From Coenobita brevimanus (taxonomy: Eukaryota; Arthropoda; Malacostraca; Decapoda; Coenobitidae): 64,000 bases of DNA. The stretch is from the NCBI GenBank assembly GCA_032717465.1, contig CM064667.1, positions 406,143 through 470,142 of the forward strand. The letters run 5' to 3'. The notes beneath the pieces are model-generated. The model did no database searches. It was not told the origin of the DNA and was given only the letters and a program-made list of their open reading frames with translations. Below, piece by piece: positions 48,134-59,891 of this stretch; the stretch's first letter is position 1; every line of letters begins with the position of its first letter. The translations under genes were made by a program, and so were the position numbers.

Positions 48134-48290
48134 GAGCCAAATTCAAGATCCGTTCATGTCGAAGCGTCCCGAAATGAACGGATCTTGAATTTGGCTCCTG
48201 TTATTTTTTTTTTATTTTTTCTTGGAAACAATATACTGCGGGCATGTGGCCTTTGGCTTCTGCTTCTTGGATTAAAAAAAAAATATATAC
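48134..48290 (+). repeat. Hairpin-headed short repeat with A-rich end
   Basis: Opens with a perfect inverted repeat: 24-bp arms 48134-48157 (GAGCCAAATTCAAGATCC...) and 48174-48197, loop 16 nt. It continues TTTTTTCTTGGAAACAA, GTGGCCTTTGGCTTCTGC, TTGGATT and an A-run. A related sequence lies reversed at 52185-52309, so it is a dispersed family. Confidence 0.7.
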
Positions 48291-49480
48291 TGTCCACAGT
48301 ACCGAAATCATACTTCATCTGGTCATGGTGGATAAGAACTGGATCATGCCTATGATGTCAGTCAGAACAGTGTATGTATGGTAATGCTTTATTAATGGTG
48401 TATATATACGAGACGTAGTACTATTCCATTGACTGTTTTTGTGTGTTGTTATAAAGCTTTCGGCTTACTGTGTACCCATTTTGGGTGAAGCCAGACTTCA
48501 AAAGAGGTCATCGGCCTTTCGCATATGACGGAGGGGTGGAATACCAGGATTCCCATGCCCTCCTTCGCCTACATCGGTGCTCTGTAGTTTTGTTCGTAGT
48601 TACTCTTTCTGCACTGAAGGAGCTATTGTGTGTAGCACATCGAGTGGAGGCGTCACCAATGTATATGGAATACAATCAAGCAGACATGAATGTAAAGCAC
48701 AATGGGCACAAAAAGTATCGAGATCCCTATGTCTGAATAAATGGGCGGCGAAATTTGACTAAATGTTTGTAGTACCTAACAGTTCTAATTTACTAACATT
48801 AAGGTTGCTGATTAATTATGTTACATTACGAGGTGACACAACGTAATAGCAAATACGATTCTAATAATGATATAATACACACAGTTCGGTAATTACACGC
48901 TCTTCCTCCTGTTTGAAATGCAATGAACAGCGGGTGCAATCACTGCTTTTTATGCTGACATTCCTCACTGGTTGACGTTCTGTCCGGGGTAGGCTCCTAA
49001 CTCTCATCCAAACCTAAGTGGATCGCTGGACAGTTGAGGGGAAAAAAGGACGTAAAAAAATGGAGCAGGAGATTTTTGAGACATAAGTTACCAACATACA
49101 TACAAACAGACATACGGGATTCACTGCAATGCATTCCCTTTTTCGGAGATTCAGGTAGCGACATCAAGACAGGTAAACTTACAGTATCTTACTCCACGCG
49201 GCAACACAACCTACCTGGCCAGGTAGGTACTTCGTTACTGACACACTGCTCACTTACCTGCAAAAGAGAGCATACATGTCATTAACAAAAGACAAAACAA
49301 AAGATTACGAATAACAAGTATGTAATCAATACTATAAAGCAGGCTCTATAAACCTGACTCTACTAAATAACGGAAAATTAGCTATGGCTGATAATTAAGT
49401 AGAGTAGCACAGCAGCATACATACCTGTGAATCCACAGCATCACCACGTTATGCTGATATACATAATCTATCTATCTATC

Positions 49481-49645
49481 TATCTATTGCCAGACGCCTC
49501 AATCCCGTTTGGGGTGGCCACAAACAAATCGCCTCCAAGTCGCCCTGTCCCCCGCCATTTCACTCCCTTGCTCCCAACTCACACCCCCCTCTCTCATATA
49601 CCTCTCCACCCCATCTCTCCATCTCATCCTCGGCCATCGATACAT
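49481..49645 (-). pseudogene. 5'-truncated RTE-like non-LTR retrotransposon, 3' end
   Basis: The minus strand encodes MRWRDGVERYMREGGV, DRATWRRFVCGHPKRD and then a stop, about 20 bp of 3' UTR and a (GATA)n tail. The short 3' UTR with a tetranucleotide tail fits RTE-type elements. Same family as 19240-19390. Confidence 0.65.
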
Positions 49646-49804
49646 TTAACACAGGAGTATAAACTCAAGTAAGACCTACACATCGACGATGGAAGTCACA
49701 ATGACTGAAAACTTGAATGTAAACGTAGACAAACAAGTACTGCAAAATCCTTTCCACTGCAATGTTAGACTTAAGAAAAAGTTTTCACAACTATCAACAA
49801 AACA

Positions 49805-49929
<125 letters not shown>

Positions 49930-51211
49930 GCTGATAGCCTGGGTGGTAGCCTAACTGATCACTGTTTCCACATTGGGGAAAAAAAAAATCCTTGACATAA
50001 CAGCATGTCTTGAGCAGCTCACAGTGCCACACAATATATGGCAACTGCATATTAAGGCTATCGCTTGTTGTAAAGTAAGGGTGCTGGACCAGGATATCAT
50101 TGGTTGTATACCAGCTGTGTACAAATGTTTTTATTTTCTGGTGCTCTATAAATATGACAATATTCAAAATACGACTGACAGACACAACCTTTATCACATT
50201 GAATTGAGTCACATAATATAATCCTGACGGGGTGTGGCCAACCAGATGTTGTCGTGAGGCTCATAAAATCTCTGAGTTGTTATAAGTTTTGTCACTGGGA
50301 AAGAGAGCGAACAGAAGCATACTTGACGCAAGAATGAAAAAAGAAAAAGAAAAAGAAAGAAAGTCAAGAGATAGAGGTAAATATGTGTGATAGGGAAATA
50401 CCCCACATGACTAATGTAGGCTAAGGAGCACCGTAGTACAGTGTGGTAAGTAAAACATCCTACTCTTAAGTGAAACTATACGAGCTTCGTGTGTGTTTTT
50501 GTATGTGCGCGTCCTTGTTTGTTTGTGCGCGTCCTTGTTTGTGCGCGTGTGCGTGTGCTTTGGCGCCTGCGTGTACTTCAGCAAGGAACACCTCAATCTG
50601 GTATGACGGGTCGGTCTTTTCACCGAGGGCCACCGAGAGCCACATAACCTAACCTAACCTTGCTTTTCCTGTGTCCCTCGATGAAAAGACACCGTGATAC
50701 GACCACTACCGCTGCCTTCCACACCCCGCCTTACCTCAGTGGTTCCCCGGCTTCTGAATGCACAAGAAACAGTTTGGTGGCCATAATAGTTCAGCAACTG
50801 GTATGCCTGGCCGCTTATAGAAAGGCACACAGGGCAGGTGTGATGGTGGGGCTCGGGTGTATCTGATGGGGCTTGCACGATGTGTTTGGCTTCGAGTGAA
50901 AGGTAACGAAGTGAATGTCGGAGAGAGGGATATAACCAGGTGAATGAAAGGTAGGGGACGTGGAAGAATATAAATGAAAATGGAATGGATGGCGAAAGGA
51001 TGAGAGTGAGATAAAGAGGGTTTATAGAAAGAGCTGGAAGAACGGTGAGATATGGAAGAAAAAATGGAACAGACTCGAAGTAGAGAGTTGAAAAACTGGT
51101 GAAGTGGGAGAGCAGAGTTGGTAAATGATAGAATGGGTAAATGTAGCGTCATATTATAATAAAATACGTAATGACATGATGGAGTAAGAGAGAATTTGGT
51201 GTCTATCTATC

Positions 51212-51212
<1 letters not shown>

Positions 51213-51305
<93 letters not shown>
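51213..51305. repeat. (GT)n microsatellite, 93 bp
   Basis: Uninterrupted GT array. Confidence 0.98.
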
Positions 51306-51307
<2 letters not shown>

Positions 51308-51515
51308 TCCATTTAACTTTTGACATTCTTTTCCGTAACAGTCTCTCTCACATCTCTCCTCTTCGTTGTTCTCCCACACCTGCAGTATTTCACGCACCTT
51401 CTTTTTTCTTACTACTCACACTTCCTTACTTTTCAACCGTTACTCTTCCCTCCCTCACGCTTCTCGAATTCAGAAAACAGTAACCGCATCCATAAACCGT
51501 TCCTCTTCCTATCAT

Positions 51516-52010
51516 TACCCGTCCCCCCTCCGGCGGGGCTCGGGGACGGGTATTGTTTTCACTCGGTTTGTCTGCCTGTTTGTTAACAACTTTACGCGAA
51601 AATTACTGATCCGATTTTGACTAAATTTACAGGGATGATGTGCTATAACCTTCTGATCACCTGATTAAATTTGGGACTATATAGACAATGCCCAGGCAAC
51701 AGGCCTTCCCCCCCATTTTTTTTTTTTGCCATAAATCCTTTCAAATTCGCCATATCAACATGACACAAAAACCTAAAGGTGCATCTTTCAAATCTGCATC
51801 CAGTAACATGCCTCATTACATCACGGGGTCACCCCAGTTAGTGGTACGAGGCTCAATGTCAGGTGGGTCGGGCCTAAAATTTCAAATGGGCATAAGCTCG
51901 TCAATTTTCACCCGATTTACTCCAAATTTGATATGTGATATCTTTGATTTGATATCCTTCTGTGTTTATAAGTCAGCACTAAAATGACTGCCGGGGACGG
52001 ATCTGCTGTG
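51516..52010 (+). repeat. Putative dispersed repeat headed by a GC-rich hairpin
   Basis: Begins with a hairpin of perfect 11-bp arms TACCCGTCCCC (51516-51526) and GGGGACGGGTA (51542-51552). Then follow motifs such as AATTACTGATCCGATTTTGA and TTCACCCGATTTACTCCAAA that I associate with widely dispersed non-coding repeats. CCGGGGACGG recurs at the far end (about 51992). Class unknown. Confidence 0.45.
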
Positions 52011-52184
52011 CACTTGGCACCGCTTCGTCTTCTTCGTTCTTTACCTTTTTTATTTTCTTTTTCATCGATTGTTTCCTTCCTGTAATCCTCTTCTTCTTGA
52101 CCTACTCTTCCATTTTCTTTAGTATTTTCTTTAGTTAACTTTCAATTGTATACCACTAAAATTTATTATTGCCCTAACCCCTTC

Positions 52185-52309
52185 AGTCTTTTTTTTTTTT
52201 TTTTATGCACGGAAAGAGAAGGAACCAAAGGCCAGTAGTTCTAAATCAGTTCCCTCAAGAAAAAACAAAAACAAGATAAATGAGAGCCAAATTCAAAGAT
52301 CCGTACATT
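52185..52309 (-). repeat. Second copy of the hairpin-headed repeat (one arm only)
   Basis: The plus strand reads T-run, CAAAGGCCAGTAG, then GAGCCAAATTCAAAGATCCG (52284-52303), the inverse of the 48134-48290 layout. The second hairpin arm is missing. Confidence 0.6.
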
Positions 52310-54604
52310 TCGATATGCACTGAACACACTTCACGTGTGAAAGACTGGAGAATCACAGGCAGTAGGAAATACTAGACAGAGGAGACAGTTCCAGAGTTGA
52401 CCTTATTTGCATATATGAAGGACTGGGAATAACGGTTAACTCTTGCATTTGAGAGCTGGACAGAAGAGAAAAAGCGATGAGAGTTTGTTGCTTGACGGAG
52501 CGTTACGCACCGGTCGTGGCTGGTGGAGGGATTGCAAGCAGACAGGTCAGAGGAGCAGTGAGCATTTTGAAGTAGCGAAAGAAAAGAGATAAAAGATGCA
52601 ACAAATTGATGCGGCGAAGAAGGGAGCCAGTAATGAAAAGAGAGGTTAATGGGACGAAAAGGCTACTTCCACCCTGTCGAGAAGAGCTGTATGTGGGGAT
52701 CCCTCCCCACACATGAGAGTATGTACCTCTACACAGAGGCAGAATAAACCCCGTCACTTATAAAGTCAACAACTGTGCATTATTAGTTTTATCCACACAA
52801 CCACCAGATGATTTTAATCCAGTTAAGAAGAATCATTACAAGTCATGGAGTTACTGGAGGAAGACCATTTCTAACTTCATCATTTCGATTTCCTAAATTC
52901 ATCAGTTCGAAGAAAGTCTCTGCCCGCAAACTGCAGCGGAAAGCAGGAATAAAATATAACATCATCAGGGCGAGGGAGGCTACGGCAATCCTACACATCA
53001 CCCCGTCACTCTGCACTGGCATCTCTTTCTGAACAGTGTACCAGAGTCTATTTGCTCCACCACAATATTCACATGGTATCCAATGTGACAGACATAAGCA
53101 CATCCGTAACCGGACACTCATTCACGTACATTCTCACTCTCTTATTCGTCAACACACCCCGAACCAAACATTTCTTGAGATGGCTAAATATCCTAGCTTT
53201 ATATAAATGCCCCAATATTCAGAATGAGCTTTAAAGTTGCAAATGAAGTCTAATGTATAAGCCTCTTTATTAAATAATACGAGCTGTGCTGTAGGTAACT
53301 ATCTTTTTCTGTTATGGAAATAAGTGAAGGCTTTTTAAGGAACCGAGCTCTAAGTCTGCACGAACTTCTGTCACTTCCAAAGAGAAAGAAGATACAAAAA
53401 AAGCTATACTGAAAAGCTCTTTCCCTTCTCAGTGTCCTAAACTCGCAGTGAAAAAAATAAAAAAGGAACAGGAGAGCTATACTGAGACACGTTTTTTCTT
53501 GAGTTTTATCATCTATGTGCATAGAAAGCCACAATATCGGTAGCACCTACACCAGACAACCTCAATGTTCTCTAACGGCATGTTTACAATAGCTAATTTT
53601 TGTATATTTTTGTACCAAATTTTTCATTTTTCAAATATTGTGTCACCGCTGGTGGCAGCTAGCCAGTGGTAACTAACCGACGAATACTGGGTACAGAGTT
53701 CTTGATGAAGCTTAGCTCTGGTACCATCCAGCATATCCTCAACAGATTTTTACTGCGAATATCTTTCGTCGCTTAAGGACAAGTGATGCGACTTACGGCC
53801 GTAAGGAGAAGGTTTTAAAAGGACATAATTGACAACAGCGGTCCTTTTACCTGTGGATGTAACTAAAACTAATGGTCATTTATACAGGGCTCGTGGGCAT
53901 CATTCAGACCCACAGTTGATGCTGGCAGTGATGGCGACAGCGGCACATTGGGTTTGCCTTTCATGGTAAATGGCTGGTTTTGTGAAGTGGTGTACTTTAA
54001 AAGGTGAGGTCAGGGAGGCCGTTCATGCCACCATGGATACAAGCAACATGGTGCACAAGCACATAAAACACCAATTTACACTCTGTCGTCTTTGCTTGAA
54101 CACATCCGCCAACACTAGGTCGTGGCTTAACGGCCGCCTTAAGCGTTTATATTTGTGTAGCATATGGCTAAAGAATTACTAGGCAGGTTGTTCCCTCGGT
54201 CACCCTCTCTCCCATCTTCTCAAGGACACAGCCATACACTACAAAAAGTAACATGTGCAGGTGAAATATCCGGCTCGTTCTACTAAGTAGAAACCCTAAC
54301 TCTAATACGGCGTACAGTGACCACAGGATCCTTACCATTACAGGATAAAACTCCATTATTTTCTGAGTCTCCAGTATCCAGGATATCCTGAGCTAGTTGC
54401 GTGTGTAGGTTACAAACTGTCGCGGAGTTCATCCTGGAATTAGTTTACGGTGAATGAGCGGCACACAAACTGGTGGCCCGTACTAGCTGATGTGTAACTC
54501 GTTTGTGGTGAAAATAAAAGGTTGGATGGCCTGACTGTCATCTTGTATTGATCTGACGGACCCAGCACTTTTGTATAGCACTACTGGTCGGTTATCCCCA
54601 ATCT

Positions 54605-54785
<181 letters not shown>

Positions 54786-55001
54786 TGAGAAGGGGAAAAG
54801 TTAGTGTGTATGGAGGGGGGAGGAAATCCACGGATAGTGGATTTAGAGCATTATTATAAGGACAAAGGTATGGGACAAGGGCAGAGCACGCTCGTAAACA
54901 TGTTGAGCAGTCATGACTACAATGGACATAAAAAGAACATAGACGCAGCTGGTGTGGCTAAGTTTACAGCCTGGGGACACTTGACTACAAGGAGACCCGG
55001 T

Positions 55002-55004
<3 letters not shown>

Positions 55005-55057
<53 letters not shown>
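55005..55057. repeat. (CT)n microsatellite
   Basis: CT array of 53 bp followed by pyrimidine-rich sequence. Confidence 0.96.
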
Positions 55058-55060
<3 letters not shown>

Positions 55061-55339
55061 TCTTACCCACCTCCTCCCTCTCGCTACGTCCCAAGCCCAA
55101 GCCTCCCTGGTGACCTTCACCACTTCATCCTTCCACCCTCTTCTTGGTCCGTCAAAACTCCACCTAACCACTGCCCCTCACCCCTTTTAAGCCACACCTC
55201 CCCCTTCCTCTCCCTCCATTTCATCCTGCAGTTATTCTCGGTCTACATATCTCTCACATTACCTATATGAAAGAATTAGACTCCAGTCAATATAAAACGT
55301 CATTCCTCCAAACACGATCAGGAAGTAACCACTGAAATA

Positions 55340-55342
<3 letters not shown>

Positions 55343-55391
<49 letters not shown>
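55343..55391. repeat. (AC)n microsatellite
   Basis: AC array of about 49 bp. Confidence 0.97.
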
Positions 55392-55396
<5 letters not shown>

Positions 55397-56131
55397 TCTC
55401 TATACAAGGTAGCCCCACTGAATTTCTTACATCGCTTGTAATGTTTGTGTCTTAGTATGGAATGCACTGTGCAGTGTTCCATATGGTTATGTGTTTTGCG
55501 CTGTGTGGGCCTATTCTTCAATGAGGGACATGCTCATCTGTCGTAAACGTCCAACCTGTATCTAAGCTAGTGACTGAGGAGGCTTGGGTGATGTGTCCAA
55601 GATCTAAGCCTGGTTGGGACAATACAATACAGGTACCTCCATTAGAACATCGTACCACCAGGCCCCTCTCCCGACAGTTCACCCATTAGAGGTGTCATTA
55701 TTAGAGTTGACCCAATAAACCTTCTACGACAGTATATCATAATATGTGGTTTTAAATGTTAAAGTTAAATGTCTATTTTTACTTGTACAACAAGGATCGT
55801 TTGAGAAATTTAAGTCATCCAGACCTCCTATACAAAATATTTTTAATGGTATGCAGTAATTTTTTGTCTTTTATTTTAAACCTCAGTGCTTACAATATGC
55901 CTTTAAATATCTGATGATAATATGGATGCCAGAGACCAGAGAAATGTAGTATGAAAAGAAGACATACTAGAGTGGAAGGCCAGGCAGTACACTCTCGAGA
56001 TGGGAAAAATACACACAAAGAAATTTTTATGGTGGACATAACTATCAGATCCAATGATGTACGATAAATAATGAGAGAGTAAGCACTGATTAATAATCCA
56101 GTGATGCGATTTCTTAGACCAACTCAATTAT

Positions 56132-56231
56132 NNNNNNNNNNNNNNNNNNNNNNNNNNNNNNNNNNNNNNNNNNNNNNNNNNNNNNNNNNNNNNNNNNNNN
56201 NNNNNNNNNNNNNNNNNNNNNNNNNNNNNNN
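56132..56231. other. Assembly gap (100 N)
   Basis: Exactly 100 N, the usual placeholder for a gap of unknown size. It cuts the CR1/L2-like element: the rest of the RT is not found on the left side. Confidence 0.99.
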
Positions 56232-57544
56232 AGCCAGATAACTCCGGAACCAGTCAAGTGCTTTCCCTGTAATACCATAGTGTGTCAATTTCTCAAGTAA
56301 TATTGTATGATCCACTGTATCGAAAGCCTTGGTTAAATCCAGAAACAGACTTATAGTGAACTCGTTTTTATCAAAGGCTGACAAAATGTGATCCGTGAAA
56401 GACAAAAGAGCATCTTGTGTGGATCTCCGTCTACGGAACCCATACTGATCATCGGAGAGCATACCTCTTTCTTCTAGAAAATCAATTAATCTGTCACAGA
56501 CTGGACTCTCAATAATTTTACTTAAAGAAGGCAGGACCGAAACAGGCCTATAATTTTCAGGTGTATCACGAGGGCCCGACTTGTGTGTTGGTATTACTCT
56601 CGCTAACTTCAACTGATCAGGAAAGATTCCAGTAGCAAAAGACAAATTACATAAATGAGTTAAAATAGGACACAAAATTGTTATAGACCTCTTCAGCACC
56701 TTCACAGGAATATTGTCATGCCCAGCGGCTGAATCACGCATATTCAAAACAACTTTATTGATTTCGTCAGTAGTGACTTCCCTGAAAGTTAGCTCATTTA
56801 TCTGAAGTTCAGGAAGATATGCCTGGAACTTAGTTTGAGCCTGGTTAATATTCTTTGCTAATTCTTTACCTATATTGGTAAAATAGTCATTGATTGAATT
56901 AGCAGTAATATTTCCTGCATGATTAAGCTCAGTGTGCCCTATCCTCATTAATACTGAATTTACTATGTTCCAAGTCTTTTTAGAGTCCCCTGCCGAGGTT
57001 GGTAGTTTACTTTTATAATAATTTCCTTTAGCAGTCTTAATTGATTGGGTTATTTTATTTCTTACTTTACGGCATATGTCACCATATGTAATCGGTTTCT
57101 TTAGATATTTACGTTGGAAGAGGTTGCGTTCTTTAATCATAGCTTTAATTTCATGAGTTATGTATGGTTTATCCTTATATTTTTGCTTTATGTGATATTG
57201 TCTTTTCTGGGAAACATTTTTCGAAAATGGTTATAAATTCTGATAAAAGAAATCGAAGGAGGTTGCGAAATTGCTGGTCTTATAAATGCAAGACCAATCT
57301 ACTTTTATTAGTTCTTGTTTAAAAATTTCTATATTGTCATCCGTGAAATCCCTATATCTTTTTATTATTTTTTTGTTTGGAGGCTTTATATTCAGTGAAA
57401 ACGCTGAAAATATGGGAAAATGGTCTGAGATATCACAAACATATATACCATTAGTTATATTTCTGCTAATGTTATTAGTCCAGATTTGATCGATTACTGT
57501 AGCTGACTGGCAGGAGTTTATTACAAGCTCACAGTAAAATAGTC
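56232..57544 (-). pseudogene. CR1/L2-like non-LTR retrotransposon ORF2 fragment
   Basis: Minus strand. The right end encodes the last part of an AP endonuclease (ATVIDQIWTNN near 57500, CDISDHFPIFSAF near 57430). After a frameshift near 57225, an open frame from about 57140 encodes the RT start: LARVIPTHKSG, NYRPVSVLPSLSKIIE, GFRRRRSTQDALL, LFLDLTKAFDTVDH and DWFRSYLA. The frame runs into the assembly gap before the RT catalytic box, so the 3' half is missing. There is no sign of RNase H. The right boundary is the terminus of the env-bearing gypsy element, which inserted into it. Confidence 0.82.
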
Positions 57545-58034
57545 TGCCCGTCTAGGCTGCCTGCTATGAACTGATGCAATAATGTACCTTCTTCCCAGGC
57601 TTTAGGGCCTGGGAAAGCTCAGTGCTAGGTCAGCAAGTTTAGTGGGGGCATGTATGCATTGGGGGGGGACATATATACATCAGGGGTAGACATATTGTGG
57701 AGGGGGGATTACAACTACTCCCCTGGTAGCTGGAGATGGTGTCTCCTGACACCGTAGGAGGTATATGGTGTTTGATTGCATATTACTAAGGCTTGGGGTT
57801 GGGAGGTTTGTACAAAGTGGATAAGTATGATACAGGGGCAGTAGGGGAGAGACATGGCCATGGTGAGAGGGAGGGGAATTAGAAGGATATATACATATAA
57901 GATATACAAGGATTAATAGGTATGTGTCCAGTAAGGGGTCGAAGGTATACATAGACATAATGGGAATTACACAATAATAGTTTGATACATGAGAAACAAG
58001 GAGTAGATATGAGAGTTCTATTGTTCTTCGTTCA
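57545..58034 (-). repeat. Putative 3' LTR of the env-bearing element
   Basis: Bounded on the left by the point where CR1 coding stops (minus-strand end CGGGCA) and on the right by an A-rich purine run (AAAAGAAAAAAAA) followed by TGAACG. About 490 bp, with TG...CA ends. The partner LTR is outside the window, so the boundaries are inferred. Confidence 0.45.
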
Positions 58035-58051
58035 TTTTTTTTTCTTTTGTA
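58035..58051 (-). other. Candidate polypurine tract
   Basis: Minus-strand AAAAGAAAAAAAA run next to the putative LTR start. Confidence 0.45.
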
Positions 58052-58178
58052 TTTTCTGTAGGATACACTGTCACTCAGTAATGCATTAAAGAAATACCAT
58101 CATTTTCTAGGAGGCAGAGTGCTGTTCACAGGTTGGTTAATTGTCAGATGGCATTGGTAGTCACTGAATGTGAGGGCA

Positions 58179-59867
58179 CTAGGTACGGGGAGTTTCTACG
58201 TCGTGTGTAGGGCGTACTATGCCTGTAGCGACTCTGATTTCCTGGAGTCGACGTTCCATTTTCCTGACACAATAATGCACTGCACATATGATGAGTAGAA
58301 AACCTATGAAAGCGATAACTACAGGGGGAAACACAACTGTTGGATGAACCCATGAACGGCTGAAGGCCAGAGAAAATTGATCCAGAATGAAATCACTGTC
58401 ATTGAGGAAGGTTAGCATGTGCAAGTTAGGGGAGGTGATGGTAATGTTGGCAGATGGTAGGGTTGAAGGTATGTCAATTGGTTGAAAGATGTCATAGGAG
58501 TGTTTACGGACAGCTTGGTGATAGCGAGTGGCGTAAGTGATGACGGACTCTGATTTGACGGTACAATAGTCAGGTGCTTTGTAGAGACCACTAGCAGGGA
58601 CGGATCGAACTGAAGAACCAGGACACATGATTGTGACAGAGATGGGAACAGCAAAGAAGAAGTACTGGACATGGTTGAGGTGAGCATGGTGGACCGGGAG
58701 GTCAGGAGCTGGGACAAAAGAACAGGCCGAGTAGATGGAATGGTTGCGAACTAAAGCAGACTCACAGGGTGTAGCACTGCTCGGGAAGATAGCGAAAAGG
58801 TGGGCAGCACAGAGACGAGAGGTCGGAGTAAGGGAGGAACATTTCTGGAGGTCTGTGGAAGAAAGGAAAGCAACTGAAAGATGATCATGGGAGAGGAGAA
58901 AATATTCTGAAGGAACAGATACTTGGAACAAGGAGTTGTTGAGGCGGAAAGGGAAGGGAATGATGTGGAAAAGGTTAAAGGTTATGGCAGAACGGAGAGG
59001 AATATGGACGACGACGTATGTGGTGAGAAGAGTGGCTTCGAGAACAGGATAATAATATTCAAGGGAGGAGTAGGGGAGGACTAGGGAGAGACCGAAGGTC
59101 GAGTGAGCCCATTCCAGGACAGAACGGAGAGCTGAGACAGGTACTAAGTCGGCAGTGACACGTCCATTGATAGCATCGACCAGGATACGAACCAAGGTAG
59201 AGACTTGAGACAGGAGAGGGTCAAAGGCCAGTTGGAGATTATCCATGCTGAGTTTGAGGTAGAAGAACTGAGAGATAACGTTGAGATCTGAAAGGTGGTG
59301 TTGTAAGATATCGGTGAAATTGTTTAGAGTGGACGTGACTTCATTGAGTTGGGTCGTGAGCTGCTGTAACATAGTGTGTTGGATTTTAATGACTCGGCAT
59401 TGTGATTCTAGGGCTGAAGCTAAATGAGTGAGATCAGATTTGAAGCCAGAAATGTCACGGGCTGTAGCAACGCCAAACAAGCCACTCAGAATCTCACCGC
59501 CGAAGTCGAAGAGACCTCGTTTCACAAGAGAACGACCAGCGGGTGTCGGAATGGAAAATGTGTCATTGAGCTCAGTGAATCTGTTACTTATGTAGTGCAA
59601 TTGCCAGGAGAGTGGGAGGAAAAGGTTATAGAGATACTCATCCGGGTTGTGTGTCCCCATGAGGGCCGTGAGATGGTTCCTGATTCTGTGGAGCTGGTGC
59701 GTGTAGGCAGGTAGGGCAATGGCTACATCGGCCAGGGGCGCAAGATCGTAGCGCAGGAAGACCTCGCCTCCTGAGCCGACCAAGGCCCCGGGACGTATTC
59801 CACCATCGTCCTGACCTGACCCAGATCCCAGGAGGGTCAGCGCTGCCAGCGGGGAGATTGCTAACAT
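58179..59867 (-). CDS. env: Envelope-like glycoprotein of a Ty3/gypsy element (F-like)
   Basis: 562 codons, uninterrupted. Residues 1-19 look like a signal peptide. RSLVKR at 112-117 is a furin-type site, immediately followed by GLFDFGGEILSGLFG, a glycine/hydrophobic fusion-peptide-like start. The resulting short N-terminal and long C-terminal subunits match the layout of errantivirus Env and baculovirus F proteins. A helical heptad-like region follows (about 145-215), several N-glycosylation motifs, a hydrophobic anchor at about 511-532 (VVFPPVVIAFIGFLLIICAV) and a basic 30-residue tail. It would mediate membrane fusion. Its ATG lies 24 nt after the pol stop, behind TTTTCTAG, a good 3' splice site, so a spliced env mRNA is likely. 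Assignment rests on layout and motif, not on a search. Confidence 0.8.
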   Translation of the reverse strand: MLAISPLAALTLLGSGSGQDDGGIRPGALVGSGGEVFLRYDLAPLADVAIALPAYTHQLHRIRNHLTALMGTHNPDEYLYNLFLPLSWQLHYISNRFTELNDTFSIPTPAGRSLVKRGLFDFGGEILSGLFGVATARDISGFKSDLTHLASALESQCRVIKIQHTMLQQLTTQLNEVTSTLNNFTDILQHHLSDLNVISQFFYLKLSMDNLQLAFDPLLSQVSTLVRILVDAINGRVTADLVPVSALRSVLEWAHSTFGLSLVLPYSSLEYYYPVLEATLLTTYVVVHIPLRSAITFNLFHIIPFPFRLNNSLFQVSVPSEYFLLSHDHLSVAFLSSTDLQKCSSLTPTSRLCAAHLFAIFPSSATPCESALVRNHSIYSACSFVPAPDLPVHHAHLNHVQYFFFAVPISVTIMCPGSSVRSVPASGLYKAPDYCTVKSESVITYATRYHQAVRKHSYDIFQPIDIPSTLPSANITITSPNLHMLTFLNDSDFILDQFSLAFSRSWVHPTVVFPPVVIAFIGFLLIICAVHYCVRKMERRLQEIRVATGIVRPTHDVETPRT

Positions 59868-59872
59868 CGTAC

Positions 59873-59888
59873 CTAGAAAATCAGGGTA
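59873..59888 (-). promoter_or_regulatory. Candidate 3' splice acceptor for env
   Basis: Minus strand CTACCCTGATTTTCTAG followed by GTACG and the env ATG. A pyrimidine-rich tract ending in TAG between the pol stop and env fits splicing of a subgenomic env mRNA. The donor would lie outside the window. Confidence 0.45.
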
Positions 59889-59891
59889 GAG

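Noticed and set aside
52808..53032. Small plus-strand frame with a basic composition
   Set aside because: No recognisable motif; the opposite strand is equally open.
55903..56127. Continuation of the CR1/L2 RT left of the assembly gap
   Set aside because: The minus-strand frame here shows no RT motif; the 3' half is missing or in the gap.
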